A program made the translations under genes and the position numbers. The notes beneath the pieces are model-generated. The model was not told where the DNA came from, did not search any database, and worked only from the letters and a program-made list of their open reading frames with translations. A DNA stretch of 64,000 bases from Gemmiger sp. An120 (GTDB lineage: Bacteria > Bacillota > Clostridia > Oscillospirales > Ruminococcaceae), in the NCBI RefSeq assembly GCF_002160955.1, contig NZ_NFLN01000007.1, positions 62,001 through 126,000 on the forward strand. The letters are read 5' to 3'. Positions 49,855 to 57,571 of this stretch are shown here, piece after piece. Position 1 is the stretch's first letter. Each line of letters starts with the position of its first letter.

Positions 49855-49908
49855 GAACAGGAAAGCCGGGGCCGGTATTTTCCCGGCATGCAAGGGAGGC
49901 AAAAGGCA

Positions 49909-50709
49909 ATGTGGTTTTGGATCGTTTTGGCGGCACTGGCGGTGTGCTGGGTGTTTTTTATTCTGCCGGGCCGGGGCGCGGCCGAGAGGCGCCGGATGGT
50001 GACCGGCCGCAATTTTGCCCATCGGGGCCTGCATTCCCAGGACGGCACGGTGCCGGAGAACAGCCTGCCCGCCTTTGCGGCGGCCACCGACGCGGGCTAC
50101 GGCAGTGAGCTGGACGTGCAGCTGAGCCGGGACGGTCAGGTGGTGGTGTTCCACGACGACGACCTGCCCCGGATGACCGGCGCGGAGGGCCGGGTGGACA
50201 GCCGTACCCTGGCCGAGCTGCAGGCATTGCGGCTGGGAAACACAAACGAGACCATTCCCCTGTTCACCGACGTGCTGGGGGTGGTAGCGGGCCGTCAGCC
50301 GCTGATCGTAGAGCTGAAAAGCGGCCCGGCCTGGGCAGAACTGTGTGAAAAGACGCTGGCCATCCTGCGGGCCTACGACGGGCCCTACTGCGTGGAAAGC
50401 TTTGATCCGCGGATTGTGGTCTGGTTCCGCAAAAATGCGCCGGATATTCTGCGGGGCCAGCTGCTGAACCCGGCGCGGGAATACAGCTGCTGCCATCTGC
50501 GGGCGTTTTTCCTGAGCCGGGGGCTGTGCAACCTGATCGCCCGGCCCCATTTCATGGCCTGGGGCGGCGGCGCGCCGAACCTGAGCGTGCGGCTGTGCCG
50601 GGCGCTGGGGGCGGTGGGGGTATTCTGGACGGCCCGGCCCGGGTTCGCCAACAAGGATAAGTGGGACGCGGTGATTTTCGAGTATTACACCCCGTCCCCC
50701 CGGCTGTGA
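49909..50709 (+). CDS. Glycerophosphodiester phosphodiesterase, membrane-anchored
   Basis: 266 residues: an N-terminal membrane segment (about 1-22) and a GDPD TIM-barrel: catalytic FAHRGLHS with His, PENSLPAF, ELDVQLS metal ligands and the FHDDDL His. It hydrolyses glycerophosphodiesters, probably at the outer face. The ATG follows AGGGAGG. The next gene starts 2 bp after its stop, so the two are coupled. Confidence 0.87.
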   Translation: MWFWIVLAALAVCWVFFILPGRGAAERRRMVTGRNFAHRGLHSQDGTVPENSLPAFAAATDAGYGSELDVQLSRDGQVVVFHDDDLPRMTGAEGRVDSRTLAELQALRLGNTNETIPLFTDVLGVVAGRQPLIVELKSGPAWAELCEKTLAILRAYDGPYCVESFDPRIVVWFRKNAPDILRGQLLNPAREYSCCHLRAFFLSRGLCNLIARPHFMAWGGGAPNLSVRLCRALGAVGVFWTARPGFANKDKWDAVIFEYYTPSPRL

Positions 50710-50711
50710 CG

Positions 50712-51266
50712 ATGGATACGCGGCAGCGAATTTTAGCCGCGGCGGCGGGCTGCGGCCTGTTTGAGACGGGATTTGTCCCGATGGAGTCGCTGCGATTTTA
50801 CCCGGAGGTGCGCGCCGCCTGCGAGAGCGGCCGCTGCGGCCAGTACGACCGGTGCTGGGCCTGCCCGCCGGCGGTGGGAACGCTGGAGGAGTGCCGGGTC
50901 CGGGTGCTGGGCTACGACGGAATGCTGCTGTTCAGCGGCCGGTATGGGCTGGACGACCCCTTTGATCTGGAGGGGATGCGGGCGGGGCTGGTTGCTTTCA
51001 AGGACGCGGCGGACCGGCTGGACGCGGCCACGGCGTTTCTGCCCGGGCGGCTGATCCTGGCCAACGAGGGATGCGGCCGGTGCGCGGTGTGCAGCTGGCC
51101 CGCGGCGCCCTGCCGCCAGCCCCGGGCGCTGCATCACGCGATCGAGGGATACGGATTTATGGTACATGAGCTGGCCGCGGCGGCGGGCATGGCCTATATG
51201 GGCGGGCCGAACACGGTGACCTATTTCGGCGCGCTGCTGTTTCACAACACGCCCGGCCCCGCATAG
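50712..51266 (+). CDS. DUF2284 putative metal-binding protein
   Basis: 184 residues rich in conserved Cys: CGQYDRCWACPP in the N-terminal half and CGRCAVCSWP in the C-terminal half, as in the DUF2284 predicted metal-binding family. Probably binds an Fe-S cluster or zinc; function unknown. It starts 2 bp after GDPD and is followed after 14 bp by a small membrane protein. Confidence 0.82.
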   Translation: MDTRQRILAAAAGCGLFETGFVPMESLRFYPEVRAACESGRCGQYDRCWACPPAVGTLEECRVRVLGYDGMLLFSGRYGLDDPFDLEGMRAGLVAFKDAADRLDAATAFLPGRLILANEGCGRCAVCSWPAAPCRQPRALHHAIEGYGFMVHELAAAAGMAYMGGPNTVTYFGALLFHNTPGPA

Positions 51267-51280
51267 AAAGGAGCCTCTGT

Positions 51281-51760
51281 ATGAAGCCATCGAAACCGGT
51301 TCGCCTGTACAACGTGCTGTTTCCGATCTGGGCGTTCTGGCTCTGGCCCAGCCCGCTGTGGCTGATCCTGCTGGCGGGAAATTTTGCCATCGACAGCCTG
51401 GTGGTGTGTCTGGCGGCGGGCAAAGGGCGGCGGGCCTGGGTATGGAAAGGCAGTATCCTGCGGGTGTGGCTGCTGGGGTATGCCTGCGACCTGGTGGGGG
51501 CGATGGTCTGCCTGTTTTCGCTGTTCGCGGCGGACGCGCTGATCCCGGCCCAGGCCGGCATGGCAAGCCTGATCCTGTTCCCCGGGAACGTGCTGGTGGC
51601 CCTGCCCGGCGTGCTGGTGGCGGGGGTGCTGCTGTATTTCTGCAACCGGTGGTGGAGTTTTCGCCGCTGCGGTCTGGACGCCGCCGAAATCCATCGCCTG
51701 AGCCTGGCCCTGGCCCTGTTCACCGCCCCCTGGACGATGCTCATACCCATCTACGGATGA
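51281..51760 (+). CDS. Four-helix membrane protein of unknown function
   Basis: 159 residues with about four hydrophobic segments (WAFWLWPSPLWLILLAGNFA near the start) and a Trp-rich N-terminus. Ribosome site AAAGGAG. Third gene of the GDPD operon, ending at the repeat element copy B1. No family recognised. Confidence 0.75.
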   Translation: MKPSKPVRLYNVLFPIWAFWLWPSPLWLILLAGNFAIDSLVVCLAAGKGRRAWVWKGSILRVWLLGYACDLVGAMVCLFSLFAADALIPAQAGMASLILFPGNVLVALPGVLVAGVLLYFCNRWWSFRRCGLDAAEIHRLSLALALFTAPWTMLIPIYG

Positions 51761-51770
51761 TGATAGCCAA

Positions 51771-51832
51771 TCTGGGGGAGATAACATCTCCCCCAGACCC
51801 CCTGGAAATCATGGCCGAATATCTTCGGCCAT
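51771..51832 (+). repeat. Two-hairpin element, copy B1
   Basis: Hairpin 1: TCTGGGGGAGAT/ATCTCCCCCAGA with loop AAC (51771-51797), linker with CCCCTGGAAATC, hairpin 2: ATGGCCGAA/TTCGGCCAT (51811-51832). Starts 10 bp after the stop codon. Confidence 0.88.
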
Positions 51833-51851
51833 AGGGATTTTATACATAAAC

Positions 51852-51897
51852 AAGGCCGGTGCGTAAACGGATTACGCACCGGCCTTGTCTGTTTTTG
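51852..51897 (+). terminator. Central terminator of repeat locus B
   Basis: A 15-bp stem (51852-51866 with 51872-51886), then GTCTGTTTTTG. The stem core GGCCGGTGCGTA equals that of locus A (11309). Confidence 0.9.
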
Positions 51898-51904
51898 TTT
51901 CCCT

Positions 51905-51962
51905 GAGGGCCGAGTATTCGGCCCTCGATTTCCGGGGTCTGGGGGGACGTTGTCCCCCCAGA
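51905..51962 (-). repeat. Two-hairpin element, copy B2 (inverted)
   Basis: On the minus strand hairpin 1 (51938-51962; 11-bp stem, loop AAC) starts 10 bp after the glf stop, then GACCCCGGAAATC, then hairpin 2 GAGGGCCGA.../...CGGCCCTC (51905-51926). Confidence 0.88.
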
Positions 51963-51972
51963 TTGGCCCAAC

Positions 51973-53091
51973 TTACTCCCCGAACTCCGCGTCCACGGCG
52001 TCCAGGGCGGCGGCGATGACCTTGTCCATGTCGTAGTAGCGGTACTGGCCCAGCCGTCCGCCGAAAATCACGTCCGGGCGGGACGCGGCCAGGGCCTTGT
52101 ACTTCTCGTACAGGGCGGTGTTCTTTTCATCGTTCACCGGGTAATAGGGCTCGGCGCCGGGGGTCCACTCGGTGGAATACTCCCGGCTGATCACCGTCTT
52201 GTCCGCATCGCCCGCCCCAAACTCAAAATGCTTGTGCTCGATGATGCGGGTATAGGGCACCTCCCGGTCGGTGTAGTTCACCACCGCGTTGCCCTGGTAG
52301 TTGCCGGTATCGGTGAGCAGCTCGGTCTCAAACCGCACGGTGCGGTATTCCAGCGGGCCGTAGCAGAAATCAAAGAACCGGTCGATCTGGCCGGTGAATA
52401 CCGTGCGGGCGGCAATCTCCGGCTCGGCGGCAATCAGGTCGAAATAATCGGTGTTCAGCCGCACCTCCGCGTCCGCCAGCATCTGCTCCACAATGGCGTC
52501 GTACCCGCCGATGGGAATCCCCTGATGGGGGTCGGAGAAATAGTTGTTGTCGTAGATAAAGCGCAGCGGCAGCCGCTTGATGATAAAGGCCGGCAGCTCG
52601 GTACAGGGCCGTCCCCACTGCTTTTCGGTGTACCCCTTGACCAGCTTCTCGTACACGTCCCGGCCCACCAGCTTCAGCGCCTGTTCCTCCAGGTTCTTCG
52701 GCTCGGTGATGTTCAGTTCCGCGATCTGCCCCTCAATGATGGCCTTCGCCTCGGCGGGGGTACGGATGCCCCACATCTTGGAAAAGGTGTTCATGTTGAA
52801 GGGCATGTTGTACAGCTCGTCCTTGTACACCGCGATGGGGCTGTTCACGTAATGGTTGAACCGGGCAAACCGGTTCACATACTCCCACACCCGCTCGTCG
52901 GAGGTATGGAAGATATGGGCGCCGTACTGATGCACCCGGATGCCCGCCACCGTCTCGCAGTGGATGTTACCGGCGATGTGGTCCCGCTTGTCGATCACCA
53001 GGCAGGACTTGCCGCGCCGGGCCGCCTCGTGGGCAAACACCGCCCCGAACAGCCCCGCGCCCACGATCAGATAATCGTACCGCTTGCGCAT
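51973..53091 (-). CDS. glf: UDP-galactopyranose mutase
   Basis: A 372-residue FAD enzyme that makes UDP-galactofuranose for surface glycans. Rossmann VGAGLFGAVFAHEAA, the IDKRDHIAGN motif, and KGYTEKQWG near residue 160 are intact, as is the C-terminal GRLGQYRYYDMD motif. ATG at 53091 follows AAAGGAG. The GT2 gene is 13 bp upstream, so the two are co-transcribed. Confidence 0.93.
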   Translation of the reverse strand: MRKRYDYLIVGAGLFGAVFAHEAARRGKSCLVIDKRDHIAGNIHCETVAGIRVHQYGAHIFHTSDERVWEYVNRFARFNHYVNSPIAVYKDELYNMPFNMNTFSKMWGIRTPAEAKAIIEGQIAELNITEPKNLEEQALKLVGRDVYEKLVKGYTEKQWGRPCTELPAFIIKRLPLRFIYDNNYFSDPHQGIPIGGYDAIVEQMLADAEVRLNTDYFDLIAAEPEIAARTVFTGQIDRFFDFCYGPLEYRTVRFETELLTDTGNYQGNAVVNYTDREVPYTRIIEHKHFEFGAGDADKTVISREYSTEWTPGAEPYYPVNDEKNTALYEKYKALAASRPDVIFGGRLGQYRYYDMDKVIAAALDAVDAEFGE

Positions 53092-53104
53092 ATCCGTTCT
53101 CCTT

Positions 53105-54121
53105 TCAGTTGAACCCGAACAGCTTCTGGCTGATCTTGTAGCACAGCACCGCAAACCCGCGGCCCGCGGAGCCCGGCAGGTTCATCACCCGGCCCATCAG
53201 GCCATAGCGCAGCTGTTTGTACAGGCCCGCGTCCTTCTGCTCGATCCACTGCCACAGCGCCTGCTTTTTGGCCAGCAGCTCCGGCGTACCGCCCCGCAGC
53301 ATCAGCACGCTGGACACGGTGGTGATGATCTCCAGATAGTTGTACATATACTGGCGCAGCCGGGCCGGTTCCACCCGGGGCAGATCCACCTGCTCGATCA
53401 TCAGCTGGTTGACCCGGATCTGCTGGTCGATGCGGCGGATCATGGTCTGCTCCTGCACCGACTGGCCTTCCCGGCCGATGTAATAATGGTACAGATCCAC
53501 GTCCAGATAATACAAGGTGCGCACATAGGGCATGGGCACGTAGACAAACAGGTTATCCACATAGAAGGTGTGGCGGGGCAGATCCAGGCCGCAGTCCCGC
53601 AGAACCTGGGTGCGGTAGATCACCGAGTGCATCAGGATATACTGGCCCCGGTGCAGCTTGCCCACCTCGTCCCAGGTAAGGGGGCGGTTCTGGGGCAGGG
53701 CGTTGCCGTACTTCATGACCTTTTTATGGGCCGCGCCCACCTTGTCGTAGATGAAGTTGCTGATCAGCAGATCCACGGTGGGCTGGCTGTTCACAAAGCC
53801 CCGCAGGGTGGCCAGCACCTTGGCAAAGGCGGCTTCATCCAGCCAGTCGTCGGAATCCACCACCTTGAAATAGGCGCCGGTAGCAGCCCGCACGCCGGCC
53901 ATGACCGCGGCGCCGTGGCCGCCGTTCTCCTGGTGGATGGCCCGCACGATGCCCGGGTGGGCAGCCTGGTATTCGTCGGCGATGGCGGCGGTGTTATCCT
54001 TGGAACCGTCGTCCACGATGAGGATCTCCACCTCGTCGCCGCCGGTCAGCAGCGCGTCGATGCAATGACGCATGTAATCCTGGGAATTGTAGCAGGGGAC
54101 CGCAATGGACAGAAGCTTCAC
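53105..54121 (-). CDS. GT2-family glycosyltransferase
   Basis: 338 residues with a GT-A fold: SIAVPCYNSQDYM start, VDDGSKDNT, and the metal/catalytic DSDDW. It has a C-terminal helical region of about 120 residues, no membrane segment. With glf downstream it is likely a galactofuranosyltransferase or a sugar transferase in the same polysaccharide; donor and acceptor are not readable. Ribosome site AGGAGGA. Confidence 0.88.
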   Translation of the reverse strand: MKLLSIAVPCYNSQDYMRHCIDALLTGGDEVEILIVDDGSKDNTAAIADEYQAAHPGIVRAIHQENGGHGAAVMAGVRAATGAYFKVVDSDDWLDEAAFAKVLATLRGFVNSQPTVDLLISNFIYDKVGAAHKKVMKYGNALPQNRPLTWDEVGKLHRGQYILMHSVIYRTQVLRDCGLDLPRHTFYVDNLFVYVPMPYVRTLYYLDVDLYHYYIGREGQSVQEQTMIRRIDQQIRVNQLMIEQVDLPRVEPARLRQYMYNYLEIITTVSSVLMLRGGTPELLAKKQALWQWIEQKDAGLYKQLRYGLMGRVMNLPGSAGRGFAVLCYKISQKLFGFN

Positions 54122-54275
54122 GCTCGTCGTCCTCCTTTTGGTTGTTTGTTAGGGGCGCGGCGCAACACCGCACACACAGATATTATACACGATTTTTGGG
54201 TAAATGGGGTGAAAAATTCGACTTTTCCCAATGATAGAACGAATCAGGGCGGCTTCGGCTTTCAAAACCCGAAGC

Positions 54276-54305
54276 AAAAAACCGTCCCGGCGGGGCCGGG
54301 ACGGT
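54276..54305 (-). terminator. Terminator of the GtrA gene
   Basis: A 10-bp stem ACCGTCCCGG (54281-54290) with CCGGGACGGT (54296-54305) followed by TTTTTT on the minus strand. Confidence 0.88.
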
Positions 54306-54323
54306 TTGCAAGGCAGGGCAGGC

Positions 54324-54875
54324 TCAGGCCTTCTGGGCACCCTCGGGGAAGATCTTCTTGTTGACAAAGAAGAACACCACCATCGAGATGCCGCCGTTGA
54401 GCACGGTGGTGCCGATGTTGTAGATGAAGTCGGGCACGAACATACCGGCTACCGCCACCCAGATGCAGTTGATGGAGTTGACGATGCAGGTGATGACGAT
54501 GAAGGCCGCCACATACCAGGCGATCTGGGGCCCGATCTTGCCCTTGGAGCGGAACACGAAGCTGCGCTGGATGGGGAAGTTGACCATCTCGCCGATGACC
54601 ATGGCCACCATGTAGGCGCAGAAGTAGGCAAGGCCGCCGTGGGCCTGGTCGTAGCCCAGGATGTTCCACTCAAAGGTCTCGCCGAACAGGGTCAGCGGGA
54701 TACCGGGCCAGCCGAAGCTGGCGTCGCCCAGAAAAGCGAACGCCGCCGGCAGGAAGGTGAGCATCAGGTACTTGAATACGGTGATCAGGTTGCTCACGAT
54801 GACGAACAGGCCGCCCTCCCGTACCCATTTGGCGGCGGCGGGGTGTTTGGCCGCAAAATCGTTCCAGAACTTCAT
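54324..54875 (-). CDS. GtrA-like membrane protein
   Basis: 183 residues with four hydrophobic segments typical of the GtrA/DPMS family, which helps move lipid-linked sugars across the membrane. Pattern FPIQRSFVFRSKGK is the family's Asn/Arg core (NFPIQRSFVF). ATG at 54875 after AAGGAGG. It lies between the GH3 and GT2 genes, with its own terminator. Confidence 0.83.
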   Translation of the reverse strand: MKFWNDFAAKHPAAAKWVREGGLFVIVSNLITVFKYLMLTFLPAAFAFLGDASFGWPGIPLTLFGETFEWNILGYDQAHGGLAYFCAYMVAMVIGEMVNFPIQRSFVFRSKGKIGPQIAWYVAAFIVITCIVNSINCIWVAVAGMFVPDFIYNIGTTVLNGGISMVVFFFVNKKIFPEGAQKA

Positions 54876-54948
54876 TCGGTGTTTCCTCCTTGTACCAGGC
54901 GTTTTTCCAGGCCGCGTTGCGCCTGGTCGTAGACAGATTGGGGGCGTA

Positions 54949-57366
54949 TCAGCCCTGGGCGGCCTTTTTCTCGGCCTTGGCGGCTTTGGCGGCATTGCGC
55001 CAGCCGCGCCAGACCTGGCCCACACCCTTGCAGAAATGGCCGTTGACCATAACCAGGATGCCCTCGGCCATCTCCATGGTCACCATGCCGTTCATCATCT
55101 TGCCGATGCCGCGGAAGGGCATGTTGTAGATGAACTGGATGTTCAGATCGGGCACACCGCTCTCTTCGCTCTTCTGCTTTTTCTTGGTCAGAACGCGCCA
55201 GGCGAACCGGGCCAGGGCGCTCTTGGCGTAGTACATCTGGCCGATGGCGTCGTTCATCTGCAGCGGGGCGCTTTCGTCCCAGCGGGCGGGCGGCAGTTCA
55301 CGGCCCAGCAGGGCGGTGAAGTCCGCGTCGCTCACCTGTGCCACCCGGCCGGTGCGGTAGGGCTCCGGCGGAATGGCGGGGGTGCCGCTGCCCTCCACCG
55401 CCAGGGTACCGGCCAGGCGGATGTCGTGGCAGTTGGCGCCGATCTCCAGGCGGTATTCCCCGCTCTCCACCCGCCAGCCGCCGGCTGTGGTGTCGAAGTA
55501 GCGGAACGCCTTGTCATCCAGCGGGATGGTAACGGTCTTGCTCTCGCCCGGCTCCAGCCAGACCTTGGCAAAGCCCTTCAGCTCCCGCACGGGGCGGCCG
55601 GCCTGGCTGCCGGGCAAGCCCACGTACAGCTGGGCCACCTCGGCGCCCCGGCGCTTGCCGGTGTTGGTGAGGGTGAAGGTCACCGCCCCGGCGCTCACCT
55701 TCAGGTCGGAGTAGGCAAACTCGGTGTAGCTCAGGCCGTAGCCGAACACGAAACGCACCGGCTTTTCCACCGTCTCGTAGTACCGGTAGCCCACGTACAG
55801 GCCCTCCCGGTATTCGCTGGTGCGGCAGGGGCTGGGCCAGTAGGCGGCGCTGGGGTTGTCCTCCAGGGCCAGGGGCCAGGTCTCGCTCAGGCGGCCGGAA
55901 GGCTCAGCCTGACCGGTAACGATCCGCAGCAGGGCGGACGCGCCGGCCTGGCCGCCCAGACCGCCGTACAGCAGCGCCTGGCAGTGGATCAGCCAGGGGG
56001 CCTCCACCGCGCTGCCGCCCGCCAGCAGAACCGCCACACGGGGGTTCACCGCGGCTACCTCTTCCAGCACCCGCACCTGATTGGCGGGGATGCGCATATG
56101 GGTGCGGTCCACGCCCTCGCTCTCGCTGATCTCGGGCAGGCCCAGGTACAGCAGCACCACGTCGGCCTTTTTGGCCAGCTCCACGGCGGCCCGCAGCAGC
56201 TCCTCGTTGGGCTTGTCGGCCCGCTCAAAGCCGGCGGCGTAGCCCACCACCTCCAGCGGGAACTGGTTCAGCACCTGCCGGGCGCTCTCCAGCTTGGTGG
56301 GGTTCACGTTGCTGCTGCCCGCGCCCTGGTAACGGGGGGTATCGGCAAAGTCGCCGATCACCGCCACCCTGGCGCCCGCGGCCAGCGGCAGCAGGTTGCC
56401 GTCGTTCTTCAGCAGAACGGCGCTCTGCTCGGCCGCCTTGCCGCTCAGCGCGTGGTGGGCCTCCACGTCCAGCTTGACCTCGCCGGCGGCCTTGCGGGCC
56501 GCGTCGGTGCGCAGGGCGAACTCCAGGATCTCGTCCACCCGCTCGTCCACCAGCGCCTCGTCGATCACGCCGGCCCGCACGGCGGCGGCCAGCTGCCGGT
56601 CGCTGTCACCGGCGGTGCCGGGCATCTCCAGGGTGGAACCGGCGCGCACGCCCTCCACATGGTCGTTGGAGCCGCCCCAGTCGGTGACCACCACACCGTC
56701 GAAGCCCCATTCATCCCGCAGGATATCCCGCAGCAGATGGGGGTCTTCGTTGGTGTAGACCTCGTTGATCTGGTTGTAGGAACTCATGATCGCGCCGGGT
56801 CTCCCCTCCCGGACGGCGATCTCAAAGTTGGTCAGGTAGATCTCCCGCAGCGTGCGCTCGTCCACCACGCTGTCGTTGGCCATGCGGCGCAGCTCCTGGC
56901 TGTTGGCGGCAAAGTGCTTGGGGCAGGCGGACACGCCCTTGCTCTGGATGCCCCGGATGTACCCGGCGGCCATCTTGCCGGCCAGGTAGGGGTCCTCGCT
57001 GAAATACTCAAAGTTGCGCCCGCACAGGGGGCTGCGCTTGATGTTGAGGCCCGGCCCCAGCACCATGTTGACCTTCTGGGCCAGGGCTTCCTCGCCCAGG
57101 GCCGCGCCCACGGCCTCGCCCAGGGCGGGGTCCCAGCTGTTGGCCACGGCGGCCGCGGTGGGCCAGCAGGTGGCCGGCTCGCTGGCGTTCAGGCCCAGAT
57201 GGTCGCCCTCCCCCATCTGCTTGCGCAGGCCGGTGGGGCCGTCGGACAAAAAGGCGCTGGGCACCTCCAGCCGGGGCACCGGCCGGGTGGTCCAAACGTC
57301 CCGCCCGGACAAAAGCCCGCACTTCTCCTCCAGGGTCAGCTGCCGGATCAGATCGGCATGTTTCAT
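54949..57366 (-). CDS. GH3-family beta-glycosidase, classical domain order
   Basis: 805 residues, no signal peptide, so cytosolic. GH3 N domain (about 20-300; nucleophile D229 in VVTDWGG, substrate-binding KHF 150-152), GH3 C domain (about 310-520), fibronectin-III-like domain (about 575-650), then a C-terminal extension of about 150 residues ending in Ala/Lys-rich sequence. The C-terminal extension includes a segment IQFIYNMPFRGIGKMMNGMV and is not standard. Most GH3 of this type are beta-glucosidases, but xylosidase or other activity is possible. Ribosome site AAAGGAG. Confidence 0.9.
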   Translation of the reverse strand: MKHADLIRQLTLEEKCGLLSGRDVWTTRPVPRLEVPSAFLSDGPTGLRKQMGEGDHLGLNASEPATCWPTAAAVANSWDPALGEAVGAALGEEALAQKVNMVLGPGLNIKRSPLCGRNFEYFSEDPYLAGKMAAGYIRGIQSKGVSACPKHFAANSQELRRMANDSVVDERTLREIYLTNFEIAVREGRPGAIMSSYNQINEVYTNEDPHLLRDILRDEWGFDGVVVTDWGGSNDHVEGVRAGSTLEMPGTAGDSDRQLAAAVRAGVIDEALVDERVDEILEFALRTDAARKAAGEVKLDVEAHHALSGKAAEQSAVLLKNDGNLLPLAAGARVAVIGDFADTPRYQGAGSSNVNPTKLESARQVLNQFPLEVVGYAAGFERADKPNEELLRAAVELAKKADVVLLYLGLPEISESEGVDRTHMRIPANQVRVLEEVAAVNPRVAVLLAGGSAVEAPWLIHCQALLYGGLGGQAGASALLRIVTGQAEPSGRLSETWPLALEDNPSAAYWPSPCRTSEYREGLYVGYRYYETVEKPVRFVFGYGLSYTEFAYSDLKVSAGAVTFTLTNTGKRRGAEVAQLYVGLPGSQAGRPVRELKGFAKVWLEPGESKTVTIPLDDKAFRYFDTTAGGWRVESGEYRLEIGANCHDIRLAGTLAVEGSGTPAIPPEPYRTGRVAQVSDADFTALLGRELPPARWDESAPLQMNDAIGQMYYAKSALARFAWRVLTKKKQKSEESGVPDLNIQFIYNMPFRGIGKMMNGMVTMEMAEGILVMVNGHFCKGVGQVWRGWRNAAKAAKAEKKAAQG

Positions 57367-57571
57367 AGTGTGCAGCTCCTTTCATCTTATAGCGGCCCGG
57401 TAAGGCCTTTTCAATGCGTTGATCAAGGCAGGGCGGCGGGGCGGCCCGCTGTTCGGGCCGCCCGCCTTACTCTCCCTCTGGCCCGGGGCCCCGCAATGGC
57501 CCCGGAACCGGCGGCAGGCCGCCGGGGGGTGTTGGCCCCACGGCGGCCCGCCTGCTGCCGCAAGGTGCGGA

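Noticed and set aside
57421-57571. Small RNA between the two GH3 genes
   Set aside because: Several G+C hairpins are present but no promoter or U-tract on either strand supports a separate transcript.
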